This document shows, piece after piece, positions 46,102 through 55,571 of a stretch of DNA of 64,000 nt. The first letter of the stretch is position 1, and the number at the start of each line of letters is the position of its first letter. Source of the DNA: Prosapia bicincta. Taxonomy: Eukaryota > Arthropoda > Insecta > Hemiptera > Cercopidae. The notes under the pieces were generated by a model. That model saw only the letters and a program-made list of their open reading frames with translations. It was not told the origin of the DNA and ran no database searches. The position numbers and the translations under genes were made by a program. The stretch is from positions 929,501 through 993,500 of the forward strand of contig JBAIZL010000058.1 of NCBI GenBank assembly GCA_036971475.1, given 5' to 3'.

Positions 46102-47541
46102 ATGGAAATTAATACGGAGTATTATTTGTCTAAATTGAGAGATATTGTAGGCGAGCTGGAACAAGTGAAAAATGTGCTTAACGATAAAGAAATACCAGAA
46201 GGCCTCGCACGGGAAATTCGTCGAATTCAATCCAATTTTATTGAAACTTATGATATATTAGAGAAAACGTTCGCCAGTCAAGTTGCCGATCTTGCTGAAA
46301 ACGCATTTAAAATTAAAAAGCAATTTCAAGATATGTATTTGCCAATGTTGGCTAAATATCCGAACATTATTAAGACCGAGGTGAAGTTAACCTCGCAGGT
46401 CAACCCCGGCACAAGTTCGCCTCACTTACCTAACCTTACAATGCCTAGCTTTTCAGGCAATAGTAATGAATGGATTGACTTTATAACAATGTTTGACTCA
46501 ATGGTGCATTGCAATAGCAATATTAATGCCATACAGAAATTTCAGTATTTGAAGTCAGCGCTTAAAGGAGACGCTTTAGCCATCGTTACGGGACTTACAA
46601 TATCTGAGCATAATTATGATATCGCATATCAAGCCTTACGCAATCGTTATGCTAACCCTCGCCGTTTAGCCGATCATTATTTTCAAATCATTAAAGACTT
46701 TAAGCCTATTAAGAACGCGTCTCAGAGTGAACTTAACCGATTTTTAACCGCACATTCAAATGCTGTGTGCGCACTAAAGGCTGTCCAGTTAGACGATTTA
46801 GCGGACTTCTTACTTTTTCAAATGTCTGTTGGTAACTTAGATGCACAGACTCGACTTAACTTTGAAACCAGATTGGGAACAAATCAAATGCCCACGTACA
46901 GACTTTTAAATGATTTCGTCACTGAGCAGGCTAGAGCAATGGAGTTGCTCAATCAACCCTCTGCCGCGACTGCAGTTAACTCAAGATTAGGTCAGCAACC
47001 TCGAGTGATGGTCTCTGCGTTGAATGACTCAAATAACAGCGGTGCCCCTAATTTAAATATTGACCATGTCAAAGCTAACCTCGAAGCTGAACATAGTCCA
47101 ACGGTCCAGCCGTCGACGTCTTATGTTAGTACGGCTACGTCTCATATGCTACCACGCACTTATGCGCCCAGACCTATGATGCAAAGCCCCATACGGCCGT
47201 CTGCAGGAGGGAGACAAGGAAATGTGCCGCCAATTATGAACGCGCCTAGGCTTTCAGTTTTCCGACATCGGTTGCCACCGCTTCACATGGCTCAAGCCAA
47301 CATATCAACCACTCATACTGGGATGTGTTATTATTGCGGCTCAAACCATAATGTTTTTAATTGCCCGTCGTTTCTGGAATTAACTGTGTCCGAACGTAAA
47401 AGTGCCATTGTAAAATTACGACGTTGTTTTAACTGTCTTGGATCACACTTTCAGTCCAAATGTAAATCTATGAAACAGTGTAAACATTGTGGAGAGTCAC
47501 ACCACACATTGTTACACGACAACTCTCCTGCACAACAATGA
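46102..47541 (+). CDS. gag: BEL 2 Gag
   Basis: 479 residues from the ATG at 46102 (AAAATGG context); the frame is open from 45931, but the upstream part has no counterpart in BEL 1. Features as in BEL 1: helical N-terminus (EINTEYYLSKLRDI), DUF1759-type middle (MPSFSGNSNEWIDF), Pro- and Ser-rich linker and three zinc knuckles near the C-terminus (CYYCGSNHNVFNC, CFNCLGSHFQSKC, CKHCGESHHTLLH). Ends in TGA followed by CTAG. Confidence 0.94.
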   Translation: MEINTEYYLSKLRDIVGELEQVKNVLNDKEIPEGLAREIRRIQSNFIETYDILEKTFASQVADLAENAFKIKKQFQDMYLPMLAKYPNIIKTEVKLTSQVNPGTSSPHLPNLTMPSFSGNSNEWIDFITMFDSMVHCNSNINAIQKFQYLKSALKGDALAIVTGLTISEHNYDIAYQALRNRYANPRRLADHYFQIIKDFKPIKNASQSELNRFLTAHSNAVCALKAVQLDDLADFLLFQMSVGNLDAQTRLNFETRLGTNQMPTYRLLNDFVTEQARAMELLNQPSAATAVNSRLGQQPRVMVSALNDSNNSGAPNLNIDHVKANLEAEHSPTVQPSTSYVSTATSHMLPRTYAPRPMMQSPIRPSAGGRQGNVPPIMNAPRLSVFRHRLPPLHMAQANISTTHTGMCYYCGSNHNVFNCPSFLELTVSERKSAIVKLRRCFNCLGSHFQSKCKSMKQCKHCGESHHTLLHDNSPAQQ

Positions 47542-47545
47542 CTAG
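47539..47545 (+). promoter_or_regulatory. gag-pol stop readthrough site, UGA CUAG (BEL 2)
   Basis: The last Gag codon CAA is followed by TGA CTA G and the same frame is then open for 1323 codons. No second start codon in good context lies close by in the protease region. The heptamer matches BEL 1 exactly even though the flanking bases differ. Confidence 0.78.
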
Positions 47546-50500
47546 TTTCACCGCGACACCCTCGTTCAACAGCCAGACCCGACCTCGCTACTCAATCGCT
47601 ACCGCATGCTCTTTCTTGTAATATTGAAGCTTCTCTCGCCCTGTTAGGCACCGCGCAGGTCATCATTCAGGACCAATTTGGCCGACCGCTTCCATTTAGA
47701 GCACTTATAGATCCAGGCAGTCAAATCTCTGTCATAACTAAGCATGCGAGCACTCTGTTGAATTTACCCGCTCGGAAATCAAATCTTTCTTTGATTGGTG
47801 TCGCAGCCAAGACAACCCGCATTCATGAGTACGTCACTTTGCTTATTTTCTCGAGACATGACCCAGGTGTCATGCTCACCGCAGAAGCCGCTGTGCTTCC
47901 CCGCATTACTGACCCGCTTCCATCTACCGCTTTGGCGTCTTGCATACGCGCTCAATATCAGCACTTACCGCTGGCTGACCCTCAGTTCGACACCCCTTCC
48001 GGTGTTGACATCATTCTAGGTGCTGACATTTTTACACAGATACTTGTGAACGGACCTTGCAATATTATCCACGGACAACCCTCGGCACTCAACACCAGGT
48101 TAGGTTGGGTCATCATGGGTTCCATACCTTATAGCATGCCTCAGCAGCCACGTGTATTCATCACTACTCTGAAGTCAATCGATGACAACATTAGACGCTT
48201 TTGGGAAGTTGAGGAAGTCGCACCAGCAAATCACCTCAGCCCTGAAGATCAACTGTGTGAGGAACTGTTCGCAACCACTACTGATCGTGACGCAACGGGA
48301 AGATACATCGTAGCACTTCCATTTAAGCCGGAAGCTATCTCGCTTAAGTCTAACCGTAACACTGTTCTTGCGAGTTATCATGCGTTAGAAAGACGTTTAA
48401 GCCGCCAGCCTGAGGTAGCCATACAATATCATCAGTTTATGGCCGAGTATATCGCTCTAGGGCACATGTACCCTGCCCTCAAGGCTTCTGACTATCTTAT
48501 TCCGCACCATTGCGTATTTAAGACCACCAGCTCTACTACTAAGCTTAGAGTGGTATTCAACGCGTCGTCACCCGATTGCCACGCAAACACTCTGAATCAG
48601 CAAATGTTATCCGGTCCTAAACTGCAAAGGGACTTGGCTAATTTAATCATATCTTTCCGTTTATATATCTACGCTGTCTGCACCGACATCAAGATGATGT
48701 ACCGTCAAATTTTGGTCCGACCTGAGGATTGTTCTTACCAACACATACTTTACCGTGCTTCACCTCAATCTCCGTTAACTGAGTATGAACTTGCTACGGT
48801 CACCTATGGCCTAACCCCTTCCGCTTACTTAGCTTTGCGAACGCTTGAACAACTAGTAAAGGATGAAGGAACCCGCTATCCTACAGCCTCCGAAGTAATC
48901 CTTCATCAGACCTACGTAGATGACGTCGTCGCTGGAGCCGACACGCCCGAGGCCGCTAAGACGCTAATACAAGAACTTATTGACATTTTCGCTCGCGCCG
49001 GCCTGGAACTCAGAAAATGGTCGTCGAATGAACCCTCGCTACTCGCAACGCTACCTTCCTCTCACTTGGAAAATCCGCTGTTGTTTCAGGACGAATCCGC
49101 TGCCATCAAAATATTGGGCTTGCAATGGAACCCCTCGTCAGACTCGTTCTCGTATCAAACTCAAACTTTCACGCTGGTGCCTACCAAACGCACCATCTTA
49201 TCCTACGTCGCTCGCACCTTTGACCCGCTTGGCTTCTTAACGCCTATTACCTTTTGGATTAAGTCTTTTCTTAAACGCTTGTGGTTGGAGAAACTGGACT
49301 GGGACCAGCCTCTGCCAACCCCTCTACTCGATCAATGGGACAGCTTCCTTGTCCATTTCGCTTGTTTGTCCGATATTCAAATTCCTCGCCATGTAGGCAC
49401 GCGATCAGCCAGTCATCGCATCGTTGGGTTTTGTGATGGTTCCGAAGCAGGCTATGCTGCGTCTATCTATTTGAGATCTGAGCTTAACGGGTCCGTCAAC
49501 GTCAGCCTGTTGAAAGCTAAAAGTAAGGTAGCCCCTGTTAAATTACTTACCATACCTCGTTTGGAACTTTGCGGCGCAGTACTGCTGGCTAAGTTATACA
49601 AATCAATTCAACCAGCTCTTGATTTCATTCCAATCGCTAACACTCTCTTCTTTACTGATTCTGAGATAGTACTTCATTGGGTTCAGACCCCGCCTCATCA
49701 ATTGAAAACTTTCGTAGCTAACCGCATCACTGAGATTGTGTCAATCACCTCCATGGATCTTTGGTTTCATGTCTCGACTCTTGATAACCCCGCAGACGTC
49801 GCGTCTCGCGGTTGTTTGCCTGATCAACTTGCTACACACCCGCTCTGGTGGCATGGACCTCCTTGGTTAATACATTGTCCTACCACTTGGAATCTGTCTA
49901 GGCCTAAAGGCACTAACCCGGATCAGACGGAAACAAAGGTTGAGGCTAAGGTTAATTGTACCGCTGTGCAAGAGCCCAACCGTCTTATGGAAATCATTGA
50001 ACAGCATTCGAGCTTAACTACTCTTCATCATGTCTTCGCGTACGTATTACGATTCATCGACCACTGTCGCAACAAGAGCCTGGCGATCGGCCATCATCAC
50101 AACACACGCTATAAGGCCAAAGCAGCCTCAGTTAAACCTACGTTACGACCGCTGTCAGTACAGGAGTTGGATAACGCAAAAGCTGTATGCGTTAAGCTGG
50201 TACAAACCTCTGTCTTCAGTGAAGCTTTGCAAAAGCTTCAAACTGGTAAACGCGTCAACGACCATTTACGCAACCTAACACCATTCATCGACGCCCATGG
50301 TCTACTCAGGGTGGGCGGTAGACTTGATCATTCGTCTCTTAGTTACGATTCTAAACACCCGCTTCTGTTACCAAAGCGCCATCATTACGTTGACCTCATC
50401 TGTGACCATTATCACAAGCTGGCCTTGCATGCTGGACCGCGTACCACTCAAGCCTTGATCAACAGTGAATTTTGGGTCATAGCTCTGCGATCATTACTTC

Positions 50501-51513
50501 GCCAACGCATCCATGCGTGCATTCGATGTTTCCGCATGCAAACTAAACCACGCCAGCCCATGATGGCACCTTTGCCCTCATCAAGAGTTACGCCGTCTCC
50601 ACCTTTCTATAGAGTCGGAGTAGATTTCGCTGGACCTTTTGACACAAAGGCCAACCATTTGCGCACCTCCAAGCTATTGAAAGCTTACCTCTGCTTATTT
50701 GTATGTATGACTACTAAAGCAGTTCATTTGGAATTGGTGACCGACTTATCTACTGATGCCTTCCTCGCCGCATTACACCGCTTCACCGCTAGACGAGGTT
50801 TACCTTCAGAAATTTATTCCGATAACGGCACGAATTTTACTGGCGCTGCTAACCGACTTAACGATGTCTACAAGTTTCTGGACCGCTCTAGCTCACTTAT
50901 TGAACGCAAGCTAGTTGACCAACGCATCAGTTGGCATTTCAACCCTCCAGCTGCCCCTCATTTTGGAGGACTTTGGGAAGCCGCTGTCAAATCCGCTAAG
51001 TTGTTATTGCGACGCACTGTAGGCAACACCACTCTCACCGCTGAAGAGCTATCTACTCTGTTCATCCGGATAGAAGCCATTTTGAACAGTCGTCCTATTT
51101 TCGAAGTTTCGCCAGACCCCAGTGAAGGAGCGTCCTTTCTCACTCCTGGACACTTTCTGATTGGCCGTCCACTACTGTCACTTCCCGAAGAATGTTATAC
51201 TGAGCCTCCGCTTAAATCTCGATGGTCTATGCTCCAACAAATGTCCAACCGCTTTTGGAAAATTTGGTCCACTCAGTATCTACACACTCAGATTCAACGA
51301 CACAAGTGGAATAAGGACTCGACGCCACTTAAGGAAAATCAACTCGTCTTCATAACTGGAGAACACTCAAGCCCCCTTCATTGGCCTATGGGAAGGATCA
51401 TCAGTCTGCATCCTGGAAAAGACCACGTCTCTAGAGTAGCTACGATCCAGACCGCTCACGGACAGCTGAGACGACCAGTCAACAAGCTCGTCGGCTTTCC
51501 GCATCATCCTTAG
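47542..51513 (+). CDS. pol: BEL 2 Pol: protease, RT, RNase H, integrase
   Basis: 1323 codons in the gag frame, presumably made as Gag-Pol by readthrough. Protease DPGSQ at 47710; Pao-type RT with YVDD at 48913-48924; region TKRTILSYVARTFDPLGFLT of the Pao/BEL A17 segment; RNase H with FFTDSE (49648) and DNPADVASRG; integrase zinc-binding part with CIRCFR; catalytic D, D, E in VDFAGPF (about 50618), YSDNGTNF (about 50818) and GGLWEAAVK (about 50967); then a DUF5641-like C-terminus. Every catalytic motif is intact. The first ATG-led frame within it starts at 47758, after the protease motif, so that ATG is unlikely to be used. Confidence 0.93.
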   Translation, partial: LVSPRHPRSTARPDLATQSLPHALSCNIEASLALLGTAQVIIQDQFGRPLPFRALIDPGSQISVITKHASTLLNLPARKSNLSLIGVAAKTTRIHEYVTLLIFSRHDPGVMLTAEAAVLPRITDPLPSTALASCIRAQYQHLPLADPQFDTPSGVDIILGADIFTQILVNGPCNIIHGQPSALNTRLGWVIMGSIPYSMPQQPRVFITTLKSIDDNIRRFWEVEEVAPANHLSPEDQLCEELFATTTDRDATGRYIVALPFKPEAISLKSNRNTVLASYHALERRLSRQPEVAIQYHQFMAEYIALGHMYPALKASDYLIPHHCVFKTTSSTTKLRVVFNASSPDCHANTLNQQMLSGPKLQRDLANLIISFRLYIYAVCTDIKMMYRQILVRPEDCSYQHILYRASPQSPLTEYELATVTYGLTPSAYLALRTLEQLVKDEGTRYPTASEVILHQTYVDDVVAGADTPEAAKTLIQELIDIFARAGLELRKWSSNEPSLLATLPSSHLENPLLFQDESAAIKILGLQWNPSSDSFSYQTQTFTLVPTKRTILSYVARTFDPLGFLTPITFWIKSFLKRLWLEKLDWDQPLPTPLLDQWDSFLVHFACLSDIQIPRHVGTRSASHRIVGFCDGSEAGYAASIYLRSELNGSVNVSLLKAKSKVAPVKLLTIPRLELCGAVLLAKLYKSIQPALDFIPIANTLFFTDSEIVLHWVQTPPHQLKTFVANRITEIVSITSMDLWFHVSTLDNPADVASRGCLPDQLATHPLWWHGPPWLIHCPTTWNLSRPKGTNPDQTETKVEAKVNCTAVQEPNRLMEIIEQHSSLTTLHHVFAYVLRFIDHCRNKSLAIGHHHNTRYKAKAASVKPTLRPLSVQELDNAKAVCVKLVQTSVFSEALQKLQTGKRVNDHLRNLTPFIDAHGLLRVGGRLDHSSLSYDSKHPLLLPKRHHYVDLICDHYHKLALHAGPRTTQALINSEFWVIALRSLLRQRIHACIRCFRMQTKPRQPMMAPLPSSRVTPSPPFYRVGVDFAGPFDTKANHLRTSKLLKAYLCLFVCMTTKAVHLELVTDLSTDAFLAALHRFTARRGLPSEIYSDNGTNFTGAANRLNDVYKFLDRSSSLIERKLVDQRISWHFNPPAAPHFGGLWEAAVKSAKLLLRRTVGNTTLTAEELSTLFIRIEAILNSRPIFEVSPDPSEGASFLTPGHFLIGRPLLSLPEECYTEPPLKSRWSMLQQMSNRFWKIWSTQYLHTQIQRHKWNKDSTPLKENQLVFITGEHSSPLHWPMGRIISLHPGKDHVSRVATIQTAHGQLRRPVNKLVGFPHHP

Positions 51514-51672
51514 TTTTCACCGCTTTTATACAGCCTCTTTCTTCGGCGCTCTTGCCCCTGTTGTTTCTTTTGGTTGTCTTCGTTTTCCCTACCACTTTCT
51601 TCTTCGGCACCCTCGGGTCCCGGTGCTTTATGGTTCTTCGCCCCCCACCCACCTGGCGGATTAAAAACATTC

Positions 51673-51688
51673 GTTTTGGTGGGCGGTA
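51673..51688 (+). promoter_or_regulatory. polypurine tract, BEL 2
   Basis: GTTTTGGTGGGCGGTA directly before the 3' LTR, same as in BEL 1. Confidence 0.7.
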
Positions 51689-52493
51689 TGTTCGAGTCAG
51701 CGCTCGAAGTTTCAATTTGCTTTGACCTACCTAACAGCTGTACCGTGACGTATTGGTCACGTGATCTCTGACCCGCTAATCGATATCCGAAAACTATTGA
51801 TTTTCTTGGATGATCTCTATGCACCCCCACTCCCTTCTTATTTTCTGAGCTACTTTCCGCTTCAACACAAAAAAGAATCGTTCTGACCCTCGAATAGTGC
51901 AGTCCTACGTTAAACCTCGTAGCCTATTCCGCATGGCTTTTGTTTCAGACAATTTAAAGTACCGCTTTCGTTCGTTAATTGTGCTTAAGGTGCGGACCGC
52001 GTTAATGAACTTTTAATGAACATTTTAACTGTATATTTTCGCCGTGTTAGTAAAAGTGTCGCCCGATTTCGCCGGTTGCGCAATCTTAGTGCGTGTACTC
52101 GCGGCAATAAACTAAGTGCTTTGTAAGCTTAACTTTTACGTTTACTCATAATTTCAATTGAGTTTTTTAGTTGCGTGATCGCCTTCAAGAATTCTACGCT
52201 GCCTAAGACGACCACAGTACTGTGGAGACTTCACCTCGATTCCAACGTTGCATCACTTCTTACCTAGGGTAAGTGCGTAGTTAAGGAATATGAACAATTT
52301 ATAATTTATTTGTATTAAATTCAGTGTCGTTGCGTTTTTATTGTTAAATGACTCGGTTTTGCTCAGAACTGTGCTTAAACTTGCTATGTTAAATATTAAC
52401 GTAAATTACGCAATCCAGAGTAACCTTGTTAACAATAGGGTTTACCGCACCTCGTGGTTTTAATTCTAACCTTTTTAATCTGCGGATTAAACA
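51689..52493 (+). repeat. 3' LTR of BEL element 2
   Basis: 805 bp, almost identical to the 5' LTR; followed directly by the TA repeat. Confidence 0.93.
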
Positions 52494-52942
52494 ATATATA
52501 TATATTAATACATTCTTGATATTTTATGTTATCCATTGTTTTTCCATTGCACTAACTTTATGAAGTTAATATATTACTATTGTAAGTAATTTTATCCACC
52601 ATTAAGTGCAATTGTTTACCTTGGTAGGTGTTAAATTCTTGATATTTTATGTTATCCATTGTTTTTCCGTTGCACTGACTTTATGAAGATAATATATTAC
52701 TATTGTAAGTAATTTTATCCACCATTAAGTGCAATATATTAAGTAATATATTAACTTCATGTTAATACATATGTACGTTATATACATATAATATAATCTT
52801 GATATTTTATGTTGTCCATTGTTTTTCCGTTGCACTGACTTTATGAAGTTAATGGTGGATAAAATTACTTACAATAGTAATATATTAATATTACTATTGT
52901 AAGTAATTTTATCCACCATTAAGTGCAATGATTTTACCTTGT

Positions 52943-52984
52943 GTGATGAGGCACCTTTCGGTCATTTGACAATTGTCGAATCAC
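52943..52984 (-). ncRNA. hammerhead-like motif, PLE family D
   Basis: Minus strand: stem I GTGAT/ATCAC, core TCGACAA, stem II GTCA/TGAC with a 2-nt loop and one mismatch at its base, GAA, stem III AGG/CCT, C. Confidence 0.45.
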
Positions 52985-54140
52985 TGATTACTTTTTCTCA
53001 ATTTTTCTGGTGTGGATGTTCGGTCCGTCGTGTTGGTACTTGTTGACGTCATACACTTTTCCTCTTGAGTCTCGTGTATAATATTTTTAAATAGTACGTC
53101 TTCTGCATATGTTGTTTTTAGATTCATTAAATTGTTGTGTATGTTTTTATAAATGTGGTATTTTTCTAGTGAGTTTAGTTCTATTGGGTTATTATTTATT
53201 TCAAGTATGGTTAGGTTATTTTCGTAATTTGTTATTTCATGTTTATGTGACATTAGTGTGCTGTAACATTTGATACTCTTGAATTTTTGTTTTTGAATGT
53301 TCTATAATGCTCTTCAAATCTTATTTTAAAAGATCTGGTTGTTTTCCCTATGTAAAATGTGTTACAGTTGTTACATGTAATTTTGTAAATTCCTGATAGG
53401 TTATGTTTTTCTGAATTTGTTTTGTGGTTTGTGTTATTAAGATATTTTATTATTTTGTTGTTTGGTTTGTATGTTGGAGTGTAGTATTCTTTGTTGTATA
53501 TATTTGTTATTTTTTCTATTTTGTTATTGATGTATTTATATTTTAGGTAGATTTTTTTATTTTTATAATTTTTGTGTTCCGGTTGTAGTGTTGTGTTGAG
53601 GTTAGGTTTTTTTGTGAATTTATTGTATATATTTTTTATAAGGTGTTTGTTGTATCCATTTTCTATTGCTATTTTTGCAATGTTATCTAATTCTTCATTT
53701 CATTTTTGTTTGTTATCTTATGTGTATTTTATTGCTTTATTTATCATATTACTGTAAGTGTTAATTTTGTGTGTCCAGGGGTGGTTAGATTTGTAGTGTA
53801 TTGTGATGTTGTTGGAAGTAGGTTTCCTGTGTACTGTAGTTTCTATTTTATTATTATTTATATTTAATGTAATGTCGAGATAGTTAATTGTTCTGTTTGT
53901 TTCTGTTTTGTAGGTGAATTGTATGTTTTCATTGTATGTATTTAATTTGTTTAGTATTATGATGTGTTCGTTGTGAATGGTAGTTTGGTATATTATAAGT
54001 ATATCGTCTACGTACCTTGTCCATAGTGAAATATTATGTGTGTTTAGTATAGGTTTAATTATTATTTGTTCAAAGTGTTGTATATATATTTCTGACATCT
54101 CGATGATATGGGTGATTCCATGGGGAGTCCAGTTGTTTGT
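52981..54140 (-). pseudogene. PLE family D RT + GIY-YIG remnant
   Basis: RT motif 5 and after in one frame (53718-54098: WTRYVDDILIIYQT, NYLDITLNIN, HRKPTSNN). Frame changes follow; the endonuclease GIYKITCNNCNTFYIGKTTR lies at about 53320-53400 and the tail (ENNLTILEINNNPIELNSLE) in the frame 52981-53253. RT motifs 1-4 are missing except for a frameshifted piece of motif 4 near 54110. Confidence 0.78.
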
Positions 54141-54534
54141 TTATAGTACTTATGTTAAATTGGAAGTAATTTTGGTCCTCAAAGTGTTAAACCCCAAAAC
54201 TTGAGCAAAATGAAACAATACAAATAAATAATAAATTCACCAAAGAGAGACTTTAAACTTCAACAATGTTAGCCTTTAAAAAAATGAAAAAAATAATTTA
54301 TAAATAATATAATTATATAATAATTTATATTATAATATAAATAATATATTCCGCAAACAAACATTTGAAACTTAGTACTTGTGTATAAAAAACACAGATG
54401 CGTTTTTTACAATGTGAAGGAGCAGGGCGTGTTTTTCTATTAAAAGCTTCCCCTTTTAGTGATATTTCTATACTAATATTTTATTTCTCTGTCAAATGCC
54501 ATTTAATTCAAATCAATTGCAAATGGTATTACAG
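54141..54534. other. intron sequence before sushi exon 4
   Basis: AT-rich, no feature recognised. Confidence 0.4.
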
Positions 54535-54741
54535 AATTACAGAAGATGTGTCAACCACCTCCTCCATTGCAACATGTTGTATTTACTGTGGTACGAGGTT
54601 TACACACTGCCAACACTGCATTGGCTGGCACTACTTTGAAAGCAAGTTGTAAAAATGGATATCGCGATGAACATTCTCCATGCGAGCCACAAAGACTCCA
54701 ATGTATTGATGGTTCTTGGGAAGGACAGATACCAAATTGTG
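54535..54741 (+). CDS. sushi (CCP) domain exon 4
   Basis: 207 nt, phase 1-1, acceptor TATTACAG, donor GTACGT. Module: MCQPPPPLQHVVF, LKASCKNGY, RLQCIDGSW, IPNC. It has one additional Cys (EHSPCEPQ) between the second and third canonical Cys. A second AG 8 nt downstream would shift the frame and is therefore unlikely to be used. Confidence 0.87.
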
Positions 54742-55571
54742 GTACGTTAACTTATTTAAAATAATTGTTCATTATGAATTATTTCAAATGTTTTTGCTGT
54801 GGCTTGACTAGTTTAATTACATGAGAGAGTAACCATCTCCATGCCAAAAATCATAAATGTTAGAAGTAAGATTTTGTAAAAGCATATAAAACAATTTTGA
54901 ATAAAAACAAGTTTATTCGGCTGTTAATGCTGTGAGGGAGGAGGCTTTGTATTGAATACTTGAATAAACTTGCAGTGGGACTTTGTAATATTTAAATAAT
55001 TTTAAATTTTGTGTTTTTATTATAAAGAAAATAAAAATTAGTAACAAAGGGGATAAATATGTGATATTTTTTTCCTCATTGAGGTTTTTTTATAAATCAG
55101 TTTTAATAATTTAGATTTCTGACTAAAATATTAAACTTAACACTAACACAAATCTAAACTTTCTACACATAAATAAAACCAAGTAGCTTTAACACAACTA
55201 ACAATTTTTTAAATTCAGTCAGATTATATTTTAAACAACAAACTCCACTTTGAATCGAATAACTTTTTGATACATAAAACAAAACCAAATCGCACTACTT
55301 GATAATAATCAATTATAATTTTCAACATTTTACAAAATAACCAGAAAGGCAACTAACAAATGCAAATATTTAGAACAAAGTACTGAACCTAATATTAACC
55401 TGATTCGAAACATGTTTGTGTGGAATAAAGCACTATATTCAAAATACAATTTTTGTGTAGCTCTAATTGGCTACAGATTTACAGAACACATTTTTACGTT
55501 TACAGTAATGGTACAAATAATGAGAGTTTGTAAGTCTCACTACTTGTAAGATTGAAGTATAAATTACATTT
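54742..55571. other. intron sequence before the tandem array
   Basis: AT-rich; nothing recognised. It ends in AATGATAATATC (55572-55583), which matches AATGCTAATATC in exon 5 and marks the left edge of the array. Confidence 0.5.

Larger units (their letters stand above)
52494..54140 (-). mobile_element. Penelope-like element, family D, with repeated terminus
   Basis: The minus strand carries, from right to left, a truncated RT, GIY-YIG domain, tail and terminus. At 52505-52930 the terminal segment (GTTTTTCCGTTGCACTGACT) occurs three times with spacers and once inverted, i.e. a partly tandem array of terminal repeats. The left border is the TA repeat of BEL 2. Confidence 0.78.
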
